The notes beneath the pieces were generated by a model. It made no database searches, was not told the DNA's origin, and saw only the letters and a program-made list of their open reading frames with translations. Below are positions 1 through 6,681 of a stretch of DNA of 14,752 bases, in pieces. A program made the translations under genes and the position numbers. The stretch is from an uncultured Methylophaga sp. (GTDB lineage Bacteria > Pseudomonadota > Gammaproteobacteria > Nitrosococcales > Methylophagaceae). Position 1 is the stretch's first letter; every line of letters starts with the position of its first letter. The DNA is taken from the NCBI GenBank assembly GCA_947631375.1, contig CANRLD010000022.1, positions 1 to 14,752 of the forward strand. The letters are read 5' to 3'.

Positions 1-434
1 TCAACTTTAATCGCGATGTCGGCATTCTGGAAAAATACATTCCACGCGATGAAACGCAACGTGATCCAGGCTCCGCCCTACACGCATTGCGTGATTTCAC
101 AACACTGGTAAACCGTTACCCAACCAGTCGATACAGTGAGGACGCCGCACAACGCATTGTATATTTGCGTAATCGTCTGGCACAGCATGAATTACATGTT
201 GCCAACTACTATATGCGGCGCGCTTCTTACCTTGCCGCAGCCAACCGTGCTAAATATGTAATCGAAAATTATCCACGTACGCCAGCCATTCCTGATGCGC
301 TGGTTATTATGGCCAAAGCATACAAGATTCTGGAGCTGGATGATTTATCAGATGACGCCTTACGCGTTCTGGAAAGAAACTATCCCGGCCATACCGGGGT
401 CGCTGACGTGCGTAGAACGACGCTGGTAGAATAA
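1..434 (+). CDS. bamD: Outer membrane assembly factor BamD, 3' part (5' end outside window)
   Basis: This is the C-terminal 143 residues of BamD, the TPR lipoprotein of the BAM complex that folds beta-barrel proteins into the outer membrane. It faces the periplasm and is anchored by an N-terminal lipid, which lies outside the window. The reading frame is open from base 3 to a TAA at 432-434. The translation contains the family's late TPR segments: RDPGSA, then FTTLVNRYPTSRYSEDA, RNRLAQHELHVANYY and YVIENYPRTPAIPDAL. These align from memory with the second half of E. coli BamD, including the RDP motif, the RYPxSxY turn and a final short helix. The gene converges on glnB with 32 nt between stop codons. 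The first in-frame ATG in the window is at 87, but it is internal to the conserved domain, so it is not the start. Confidence 0.93.
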   Translation, partial: NFNRDVGILEKYIPRDETQRDPGSALHALRDFTTLVNRYPTSRYSEDAAQRIVYLRNRLAQHELHVANYYMRRASYLAAANRAKYVIENYPRTPAIPDALVIMAKAYKILELDDLSDDALRVLERNYPGHTGVADVRRTTLVE

Positions 435-445
435 ACCTGCGTCGT
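417..445 (+). terminator. Hairpin spanning the bamD stop codon, possible terminator
   Basis: The arms ACGACGC (417-423) and GCGTCGT (439-445) are perfect complements. After a T-T mismatch, GGT (425-427) pairs with ACC (435-437), leaving a 7-nt loop that contains the bamD TAA stop. The + strand then reads CTTTGTT, which is a poor U-tract, and the other strand has none. It lies exactly between the converging bamD and glnB genes, so a terminator or transcript-stabilising role for bamD is likely. The weak T-run keeps this uncertain. Confidence 0.5.
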
Positions 446-466
446 CTTTGTTACCTCACCCTATAT

Positions 467-805
467 TTAAATAGCGGCTTCGCCATCCTCTCCGGTACGG
501 ATGCGGATAGCGCGCTCCAACGGGGTAACAAAAATTTTGCCATCGCCAATGCGGCCCGTATGCGCTGACTTGGTAATAGCTTCAATGCAGGCGTCCACCT
601 GCTCATCGGCCAAGACAATCTCCATTTTTATTTTTGGCAGAAAATCGACTACATACTCAGCACCGCGATAGAGTTCGGTATGACCTTTTTGTCTGCCAAA
701 GCCTTTAACTTCAGATACGGTCATACCTGTCACACCAATATCGGATAAAGCTTCACGTACATCATCCAGTTTAAATGGTTTGATAATGGCTTCAATTTTT
801 TTCAT
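467..805 (-). CDS. glnB: Nitrogen regulatory protein PII (GlnB)
   Basis: This is a 112-residue PII signal protein, the usual family length. PII trimers bind ATP/ADP and 2-oxoglutarate and report nitrogen and carbon status to the glutamine synthetase adenylyltransferase and to NtrB-type kinases. It starts with MKKIEAIIKPFKLDDVREAL. The T-loop carries the uridylylation Tyr51 in ELYRGAEYVVDF, the B-loop is TGRIGDGKIFV, and the C-terminal RIRTGE is intact. Wording is very close to E. coli GlnB. There is no amtB nearby, which favours GlnB over GlnK. I chose the ATG at 805 rather than the upstream in-frame ATG at 841: the family begins with MKK, the upstream start would overlap nadE, and an AGG precedes 805 at about 8 nt. 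It is the last gene of the sucC-sucD-nadE-glnB operon, 13 nt after nadE, an arrangement I recall from other gammaproteobacteria. Confidence 0.96.
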   Translation of the reverse strand: MKKIEAIIKPFKLDDVREALSDIGVTGMTVSEVKGFGRQKGHTELYRGAEYVVDFLPKIKMEIVLADEQVDACIEAITKSAHTGRIGDGKIFVTPLERAIRIRTGEDGEAAI

Positions 806-818
806 AGGGTTACCTGTT

Positions 819-2459
819 TTACGCAATAGGGGTAATGGCATACCCCGATGTTATTGGGTAGCGACGATCTCGTCCAAAAGCTCTACCGGTAATACGAATA
901 CCCGGAGGAGCCTGACGTCGCTTATATTCACTACGATCTACCATTTTAATCACCTGCGCAACCATATCACTATTAAAACCGGCAGCCACCAGATCCTCAT
1001 AACACTTATCATTAACCACATACCCTTCCAGAATCTGATCAAGCACTTCGTATGGCGGTAAAGAATCCTGATCCAACTGATCTGCTGATAATTCTGCTGA
1101 AGGTGGTCGGGTAATAATTCGCTGAGGTATGACTGCCGATAAGCTATTGCGGTAATGGCATAACTGGTAAACCAGCGTTTTATATACGTCTTTCAATGGC
1201 GCAAAACCACCCACCATATCGCCATATAATGTGGAATACCCAACAGCCATTTCACTTTTATTACCGGTGGACAACACCATTGAGCCAGTTTTATTGGAAA
1301 TGGCCATTAGCAAGACACCGCGACAACGGGCCTGGATATTTTCCTCGGTCGTATCCGGCTCGCTTTCAGTTAACACCGCTTCCAGCTCATGCAAAAATGC
1401 GTTAAATACGGGTTCAATACCGATTACCCGATAACTCACTCCTAGGGTAGCAACCATTTCAGCCGCATCATCCAGACTGATCTGTGCCGTGTACCGTGAA
1501 GGCATCATCACCGCCTGAACCCGCTCCGCACCAATAGCATCTACCGCCAAGGCCAATGTTAAAGCAGAATCAACGCCACCGGACAAACCAATAACCACCC
1601 CAGGGAAATGGTTTTTTTCAATATAATCACGCAGCCCACACACTAACGCATGGTAGGTGGCTTCCAGCTCCTCCATCAGCGGTTGCTGCTCTCCTTCGAT
1701 GGCAATTCCTGTCGCCGTTTGAGTGAGCTTCACCGGTACTAATGCACTGGCGAACTGAAGTGCCTGTACGCACTTTTTACCGTCAGCATCGACTACAAAA
1801 GATGCGCCATCAAATACCAGCTCATCCTGACCGCCTATCAGATTTACATAAACAATGGGAACATTGTTTTCACGCGCACGCTGGCTTGCTTCATGCTCCC
1901 GTAGTTGGGATTTCCCCTGTCTGAACGGAGAGGCATTGAGACTCACAATAACTGCCGCTCCTGCAGCCACTGCCTGCTTTGCTGGCTCAGGGCTCCAGAT
2001 ATCTTCACAAATCGTTAAACCAATTTTAATCTCGTTAATACTGAACACAGTGCTTTCACTGCCTTCAGTAAAATAGCGTTTTTCATCAAAAACCCCATAA
2101 TTGGGTAACTGCTGCTTACGATATTGAGCAATAACCTGCTGATTCTGAATAACCGATGCGACGTTAAATAATGGCTTATCGGCCTTGCCCAACGGATGAC
2201 CGATAATAATGGTCACATCATCAGTTTGCTTGCAAAGGTCTTGCAGAGCGGCATTCACTCGCTTCAACAAGCCTGGCCGTAACAATAAGTCTTCGGGGGG
2301 ATAGCCGGTCAAACATAGTTCAGGAAACACGATCAATTCAGCGGCATAGTTGTCTTTGGCCTGCTGTATTGCCGCCAGCACCTTATCAGTATTTCCAGCG
2401 ACATCACCGACCACAGGATCGATCTGTGCCAATACGATCTGCAGCTGATTCTCCGCCAT
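819..2459 (-). CDS. nadE: Glutamine-dependent NAD+ synthetase
   Basis: This two-domain, 546-residue enzyme converts nicotinic acid adenine dinucleotide to NAD+ with ATP, using ammonia released from glutamine. It is the last step of NAD biosynthesis, in the cytosol. Residues 1-250 are the nitrilase-type glutaminase, with the catalytic triad visible as Glu47 (VFPELCLTGY), Lys115 (KQQLPNYGVFDE) and Cys151 (TICEDIW). Residues about 265-546 are the synthetase, with the PP-loop SGGVDS at 293-298 and the family motifs SRYT, STGNKSE and PPSAEL. The length matches the short bacterial glutamine-dependent class. The ATG at 2459 directly follows the sucD TAA (TAAATG) and has no clear Shine-Dalgarno, so translation is probably coupled to sucD. 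Use of glutamine as nitrogen donor fits its pairing with glnB downstream. Confidence 0.96.
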   Translation of the reverse strand: MAENQLQIVLAQIDPVVGDVAGNTDKVLAAIQQAKDNYAAELIVFPELCLTGYPPEDLLLRPGLLKRVNAALQDLCKQTDDVTIIIGHPLGKADKPLFNVASVIQNQQVIAQYRKQQLPNYGVFDEKRYFTEGSESTVFSINEIKIGLTICEDIWSPEPAKQAVAAGAAVIVSLNASPFRQGKSQLREHEASQRARENNVPIVYVNLIGGQDELVFDGASFVVDADGKKCVQALQFASALVPVKLTQTATGIAIEGEQQPLMEELEATYHALVCGLRDYIEKNHFPGVVIGLSGGVDSALTLALAVDAIGAERVQAVMMPSRYTAQISLDDAAEMVATLGVSYRVIGIEPVFNAFLHELEAVLTESEPDTTEENIQARCRGVLLMAISNKTGSMVLSTGNKSEMAVGYSTLYGDMVGGFAPLKDVYKTLVYQLCHYRNSLSAVIPQRIITRPPSAELSADQLDQDSLPPYEVLDQILEGYVVNDKCYEDLVAAGFNSDMVAQVIKMVDRSEYKRRQAPPGIRITGRAFGRDRRYPITSGYAITPIA

Positions 2460-3332
2460 TTAGGATGTCATCGACTGCAGCATGGTTGAGCCAATCTCAG
2501 CAGGAGATGCAGCAATCGCCACTCCGGCACGCTCCAGTGCCGCCAGTTTTGCTTTGGCAGTGCCTTGACCACCACTGATAATAGCCCCGGCATGTCCCAT
2601 ACGCTTTCCTGCTGGCGCGGTTATCCCCGCGATATAAGCGGTGACCGGCTTGGTCACATGCTGCTTGATGTATTCTGCGGCTTCTTCTTCTGCCTGTCCG
2701 CCGATTTCGCCGACCAGTACAATGCCCTGGGTTTGCGGATCAGCTTCAAATAATTCGAGGCAATCAATAAAATTCATACCGTGGATAGGATCACCACCAA
2801 TGCCAACGCAAGTGCTTTGCCCCAGACCATTTTGCGTAGTCTGATGAACAGCTTCATAAGTCAGCGTTCCAGAGCGCGAGACGATGCCGATTTTACCGGG
2901 AAGATGAATATTGCCCGGCATAATGCCGATCTTGCATTCTCCCGGCGTAATCAGCCCTGGACAATTCGGCCCGATCAAATGGACATCATAGGATTTCAAC
3001 GCATGCTTAACTCGCAGCATATCAAATACCGGAATGCCTTCAGTGATACACGCGATTACTTTTATACCAGCATCAGCCGCTTCCAGAATGGCATCTGCGG
3101 CAAAAGCGGCTGGCACATAGATCATGCTGGCATCAGCATCAGTTTCCATCACAGCATCACGCACGGTGTTAAAAACCGGCTTATCAAGATGCATCTGCCC
3201 GCCTTTTCCCGGCGTCACACCGCCGACAAACTGCGTACCATAGGCAATGGCTTGTTCGGAATGAAACGTGCCCTGTTTTCCGGTAAATCCCTGACAGATA
3301 ACTTTGGTATTTTTGTTAACCAGGATACTCAC
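2460..3332 (-). CDS. sucD: Succinyl-CoA synthetase alpha subunit
   Basis: This is the CoA-binding, phosphohistidine-carrying alpha subunit (290 residues, the usual length) of the TCA-cycle enzyme that interconverts succinyl-CoA and succinate with formation of a nucleoside triphosphate. The N-terminal Rossmann domain has CQGFTGKQGTFH and GGVTPGKGG. The middle has the conserved IGPNCPG and IVSRSGTLTYE. The ligase part has VGEIGG and the active-site His247 in GHAGAIISGGQGTA. The start codon is GTG at 3332, four bases after the sucC stop, with AGGAG 9 nt upstream. No in-frame ATG fits the family N-terminus. It sits between sucC and nadE in one operon. A malate thiokinase alpha subunit (MtkB) is a relative, but the partner reads as SucC. 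Confidence 0.96.
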   Translation of the reverse strand: MSILVNKNTKVICQGFTGKQGTFHSEQAIAYGTQFVGGVTPGKGGQMHLDKPVFNTVRDAVMETDADASMIYVPAAFAADAILEAADAGIKVIACITEGIPVFDMLRVKHALKSYDVHLIGPNCPGLITPGECKIGIMPGNIHLPGKIGIVSRSGTLTYEAVHQTTQNGLGQSTCVGIGGDPIHGMNFIDCLELFEADPQTQGIVLVGEIGGQAEEEAAEYIKQHVTKPVTAYIAGITAPAGKRMGHAGAIISGGQGTAKAKLAALERAGVAIAASPAEIGSTMLQSMTS

Positions 3333-3336
3333 TTAA

Positions 3337-4500
3337 TTATTCTCCTGCCGCCGCAACGGCTAACGCAGCGGCCTCGGTTAAATCCTGTGCCACTCGTAGA
3401 TCCATTCCACTGCCGGCAAGTAAAGTGCGGCCTAAATCAGCATTGGTTCCCTCCAGTCGTACAATGACAGGAAGCGTCAAACCAACTTCTTTGGCTGCTT
3501 GAATAATGCCCTGGGCGATTAAGTCGCAGCGCACGATGCCACCAAAGATATTGACCAGGATAGATTTCACTTTGTTATCAGACAAAATCAGCTTGAAAGC
3601 TTCCGCGACACGCTCTGCTGTCGTGCCCCCGCCCACATCCAGAAAATTTGCAGGCTCTCCACCCTGTTGCTGGATAAGATCCATTGTTGCCATTGCCAGG
3701 CCGGCACCATTGACCATACACGCGACATTGCCTTCCAGCGCAATGTAGTTCAGACCAAACTCACGGGCAATGACTTCTACTGGATTTTCCTGTGTCGGAT
3801 CAAACAGTTCAGCCAGCTCCGCATGCCGATATAGCGCGTTGTCATCAATATTGATTTTAGCGTCAAGTGCCAGTAAGTCACCCGCCTCCGTCACCACCAG
3901 CGGGTTAACTTCAAGCAAGCTGATATCCTGTTCACAATATAGTTGATACAAGCGCTGCATTAACTGTTGCAGCTGTTTGAACGCATTGCCGGACAGCTGC
4001 AGAAAAAAGCCCGCCTGACGACATTGGTAAGGTTGCAGTCCCGCAAGAGGATCGACATATAAGGTCAAAATCGCCTCCGGAGTTTTCTCGGCAACCTCCT
4101 CGATATCCATACCGCCTGCAGCAGAAATCATAAAGGCAATACGCTGCGTTGCCCGATCCAGTAACACTGCCAGGTACAACTCACGCGCAATGGATGATGG
4201 TGCTTCAATCCAGACCTTGTTTACCGGCAAACCTTCCGCGGTTGTTTGTGCAGTCACCAAGACACTTCCCAGCATGCTGTTTACCGCTTGCGAAACCGCC
4301 GTCGCGCTGTCAGCCACCTTGACGCCGCCGGCTTTACCACGGCCGCCGCTATGTACCTGAGCTTTGACAACCCAACGCTCACCGCCAATAGATGCTAACG
4401 CTGATTCAATCTCATGAGGGCTTGATATCATCTGTCCAGCTGGCGTGGCGACACCGTATTGATTAAACAATTGTTTCGCCTGATACTCGTGCAGGTTCAT
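3337..4500 (-). CDS. sucC: Succinyl-CoA synthetase beta subunit
   Basis: This is the nucleotide- and succinate-binding beta subunit, 387 residues against about 388 in E. coli. It opens with MNLHEYQAKQLFNQYGV. The ATP-grasp domain has KAQVHSGGRGKAGGVK. The Mg-nucleotide residues lie in SLLEVNPLVV and LALDAKI. The C-terminal ligase domain has CMVNGAGLAMATMD, NFLDVGGG, VNIFGGIVRCD and VRLEGTNADLG. The frame stays open 34 codons further upstream (to 4602), but the family N-terminus and an AAGGT-like site about 10 nt upstream place the start at the ATG at 4500. It is the first gene of the sucC-sucD-nadE-glnB operon, and its promoter must lie in the region shared with pip. No sucA/sucB genes are adjacent, unlike E. 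coli. Confidence 0.95.
   Translation of the reverse strand: MNLHEYQAKQLFNQYGVATPAGQMISSPHEIESALASIGGERWVVKAQVHSGGRGKAGGVKVADSATAVSQAVNSMLGSVLVTAQTTAEGLPVNKVWIEAPSSIARELYLAVLLDRATQRIAFMISAAGGMDIEEVAEKTPEAILTLYVDPLAGLQPYQCRQAGFFLQLSGNAFKQLQQLMQRLYQLYCEQDISLLEVNPLVVTEAGDLLALDAKINIDDNALYRHAELAELFDPTQENPVEVIAREFGLNYIALEGNVACMVNGAGLAMATMDLIQQQGGEPANFLDVGGGTTAERVAEAFKLILSDNKVKSILVNIFGGIVRCDLIAQGIIQAAKEVGLTLPVIVRLEGTNADLGRTLLAGSGMDLRVAQDLTEAAALAVAAAGE
3342..3346 (-). promoter_or_regulatory. Shine-Dalgarno deciding the GTG start of sucD
   Basis: On the minus strand AGGAG lies inside the last codons of sucC, 9 nt before GTG. It is the only good ribosome site near the conserved N-terminus of SucD (MSILVNKNTKVICQGFTG), so it supports the GTG start at 3332. 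Confidence 0.75.
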
Positions 4501-4625
4501 CTTGTCTTTACCTTGTTTGTCGTTACTGCTGTCAGCAAGCTGTGCCAACAGATAGGCGGCATATTTTCCCCTATCAAGGCAAGAATTACCATCATCCAGC
4601 ATGATATAGTTGCCTGCAAAAACTC
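4501..4625. promoter_or_regulatory. Divergent promoter region between sucC and pip
   Basis: These 125 nt separate two divergently read operons, so promoters in both directions must lie here or just inside the flanking genes. Toward pip, TATAGT at 4605-4610 resembles a -10 box and is preceded by TGA, but no good -35 lies 16-18 nt upstream. Toward sucC, TTGATA followed 17 nt later by TATCTG is the best pair I see, and its -10 is poor. The presence of promoters is inferred from layout; the exact boxes are weak. Confidence 0.45.
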
Positions 4626-5606
4626 ATGATGGAACTGTACATGCGCTCGCTTTACCCTGATATTGAACCTTTCCACAGTCAGCTTTTACCCCGTGAATTG
4701 ATGCCCGATGGTCGACAGCATAGTGTCTATGTAGAGCAATGTGGCAACCCTGATGGTATTCCCGTTGTGTTTCTGCACGGCGGCCCCGGTTCAGGCTGTC
4801 GTCCGCAGCACCGTTGCTATTTTAATCCTGAGCTGTATCACATCATTTTGTTTGATCAACGGGGTTGCGGTCGCTCACTACCTACCGGTGAACTGGAACA
4901 CAATACAATCGAGCATCTGCTTGGTGATATGGAAGCGATACGTCATCTGCTACAGATTGACAGCTGGCTGTTGTTTGGTGGCTCATGGGGAGCAACCTTG
5001 GCACTGGCTTACGCGCAACGCTATTCCGCGCATGTTTCGGCGATGATTTTGCGCGGTACTTTTCTCGGTCGGCCTCAAGACATTGATTGGGTTTATGCTG
5101 CTGGTGGTGCCTCGAAAATATTTGCTGAAGCCTGGCATGACCTGATCGCCCCGCTGCCAATTGAAGAACAGCAGCAACCGCTGCGCTATTATTACCAGCA
5201 GTTAACCGCCAAAGATGCACAGCAGCAACAGATCGCTGCTAACAGATTACAAAACTGGGAAGCAACCATTGTGATGTTGCGCGATAACCATTATCAGACA
5301 GATCCGGCATCCTCTCCCAGTCCTTTGGCGCATGCCCGTATCCAGCTGCATTACGCTTTAAATGCCTGCTTTTTGGCAAATCAGCCTCTGCTGGACGGTA
5401 TTAAAGACATTAACTATTTGCCTGCAACCATTATTCACGGTCGCTACGATATGGTTTGTCCTGTTCAGCAATCCTGGGAAGTACACCAACGCTGGCCTAA
5501 GGCAAATCTTGTCGTGTTACCACTGGCCGGACACGCGGCCAGTGAACCGGCTATTATTGATGCGCTGATTCGGGCCACCGACCAAATGGCGACAATCTTG
5601 CCATGA
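4626..5606 (+). CDS. pip: Proline iminopeptidase (prolyl aminopeptidase)
   Basis: This is an alpha/beta-hydrolase of peptidase family S33 (326 residues) that removes N-terminal proline from peptides in the cytosol. The oxyanion-hole motif HGGPGSG is at 51-57, followed by LFDQRGCGRS. The nucleophile is Ser120 in GGSWGATLAL. Asp275 (HGRYDMVCP) and His303 (LAGHAASEP) complete the triad. From memory it aligns over its full length with Serratia Pip. The start is uncertain: ATG codons at 4626, 4629 and 4641 are all in frame, none has a strong Shine-Dalgarno, and family members begin 6-10 residues before the LYP motif, which fits any of them. The middle is Gln-rich (EEQQQP and DAQQQQIA). The stop overlaps the dtd start as ATGA, so the two are co-translated, a pairing I recall from other gammaproteobacteria. 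Confidence 0.93.
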   Translation: MMELYMRSLYPDIEPFHSQLLPRELMPDGRQHSVYVEQCGNPDGIPVVFLHGGPGSGCRPQHRCYFNPELYHIILFDQRGCGRSLPTGELEHNTIEHLLGDMEAIRHLLQIDSWLLFGGSWGATLALAYAQRYSAHVSAMILRGTFLGRPQDIDWVYAAGGASKIFAEAWHDLIAPLPIEEQQQPLRYYYQQLTAKDAQQQQIAANRLQNWEATIVMLRDNHYQTDPASSPSPLAHARIQLHYALNACFLANQPLLDGIKDINYLPATIIHGRYDMVCPVQQSWEVHQRWPKANLVVLPLAGHAASEPAIIDALIRATDQMATILP

Positions 5607-6043
5607 TTGCCCTGCTGCAACGTGTCAGCATGGCCAGTGTGACTATCGACTCGCAGCAAACGGCCCGGATTGATCAGGGATTGCTGGTTCTACTTGCTGT
5701 CGAAAAAATGGATACAATGCAGCAGGCGGATCGCTTACTGCAACGCATTCTGAATTATCGGGTGTTTGCCGATTCAGAGGGCAAAATGAACCACAGCCTC
5801 CGGGATATTGCGGGGGAATTATTATTGGTGCCGCAGTTTACCCTGGCGGCAGACACTGACAAGGGGAATCGTCCCAGCTTTGCACCGGCAGCTTCACCTA
5901 TAATGGGCAAACAGCTGTTTGATTATTTAGTATCACAAGCAAAAAGCCAGCATCCAGCTGTTGCCGCCGGACAATTTGGCGCAGATATGCAGGTATCGCT
6001 GATCAATAATGGGCCAGTCACTTTCTGGTTACACGTTACTTAA
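5603..6043 (+). CDS. dtd: D-aminoacyl-tRNA deacylase
   Basis: Dtd (146 residues, standard length) is a homodimeric editing enzyme that hydrolyses D-aminoacyl-tRNA and glycyl-tRNA(Ala), keeping D-amino acids out of protein. The start MIALLQRV, the core VFADSEGKMNHSL and the cross-subunit Gly137-cisPro138 motif (NNGPVTFW) are conserved. The other active-site motif normally reads SQFTL. Here it is PQFTL at 77-81, so the Ser is Pro while Gln, Phe and Thr remain. ATG overlaps the pip stop by 4 nt (ATGA), so translation is coupled. The next gene follows after 11 nt. Confidence 0.95.
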   Translation: MIALLQRVSMASVTIDSQQTARIDQGLLVLLAVEKMDTMQQADRLLQRILNYRVFADSEGKMNHSLRDIAGELLLVPQFTLAADTDKGNRPSFAPAASPIMGKQLFDYLVSQAKSQHPAVAAGQFGADMQVSLINNGPVTFWLHVT

Positions 6044-6054
6044 TTTGGATTTTT

Positions 6055-6681
6055 ATGCGTCTCTTTTTCAAGTTCATCCTGGGTGTCTTTTTTCTGCTTG
6101 TCGCTATTGGCCTGTTAATGCTGATACCGTCACCACAACCTGATGATCCCAAGCCCTGGGAGATCAGCATCATGCCGGACGAACAGATAAAAGTGATGGG
6201 AATACATCTTGGCACAACCCGTTATGCAGACGTTCAGCAAATATGGCGGGAAGCAGGTGAAGTCGCTATTTTCGTTGATGATAATAACGCGCCGAGCGCC
6301 GAAGTGTTTTTCGAAGCAATCAATCTAGGAGGCTTATCAGCCCGGGCAGTGCTCAATCTGCAGGTTAATGAAAACACGCTGCATACCATGATTTCACGGG
6401 CAACATCAGGGAAACTGCAACCAAGTGGCGCCCGTCGCTACGATCCCGCATTTGCTGACAAAGAGGAACTGCTGACGGCGCCAGTAAGTGTCATCACCTA
6501 CATTCCTTCTGTTCGTCTTGATGCAGAAATGATTCGTAATCGTTTTGGTGAACCAATCGCTATTCAGCAGGAGTCGACGGAAGGTGCAGCAGAAGTGTGG
6601 GATTATTCAGCAAGCGGCTTGACCATAAGGCTGCATCCCGACGAACGCCCTATACTGACTTACACGGCACGTAACTTCTGA
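6055..6681 (+). CDS. Membrane-anchored protein of unknown function
   Basis: I do not recognise this 208-residue protein by name. Residues 5-24 form one hydrophobic segment after a short basic start (MRLFFKF), so it is either anchored in the inner membrane with the rest in the periplasm, or exported. There is no lipobox and no cysteine at all. After a Pro-rich linker (24-35), two parts look alike. GIHLGTTRYADVQQIWREAG (49-68) and VRLDAEMIRNRFGEP (153-167), with VWDY at 181-184, have the pattern of BamE/SmpA-like small domains (G-x-T-x-x-x-V-x-x-x-x-G, then W-x-Y). That resemblance is inference. The ATG has GGA 5 nt upstream and lies 11 nt after dtd, so it is probably the third gene of pip-dtd. 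Its 3' end overlaps the convergent c-di-GMP gene by 22 nt. Confidence 0.8.
   Translation: MRLFFKFILGVFFLLVAIGLLMLIPSPQPDDPKPWEISIMPDEQIKVMGIHLGTTRYADVQQIWREAGEVAIFVDDNNAPSAEVFFEAINLGGLSARAVLNLQVNENTLHTMISRATSGKLQPSGARRYDPAFADKEELLTAPVSVITYIPSVRLDAEMIRNRFGEPIAIQQESTEGAAEVWDYSASGLTIRLHPDERPILTYTARNF

Noticed and set aside
380..402. CCCGG/CCGGG inverted repeat inside bamD
   Set aside because: It lies within conserved coding sequence and is short; no T-run follows.
806..841. Longer glnB starting at the ATG at 841
   Set aside because: It would add 12 residues before the invariant MKKIEAIIKPF start and overlap nadE; the start at 805 has a better ribosome site.
2781..3467. 228-codon open frame on the + strand across the sucD/sucC junction
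   Set aside because: It is antisense to two certain genes, has no domain or ribosome site, and its length follows from codon bias of the real genes.
2460..4500. Malate thiokinase (mtkAB) instead of sucCD
   Set aside because: The subunit lengths and motifs match SucC/SucD of gammaproteobacteria, and no serine-cycle genes are nearby; a tree would settle it.
4501..4602. 34-codon N-terminal extension of sucC
   Set aside because: SucC proteins begin at MNLHEYQ; the extension covers the divergent promoter region.
5165..5245. CAG-rich, repeat-like tract
   Set aside because: It encodes Gln-rich surface segments of Pip, is imperfect, and shows no true tandem unit.
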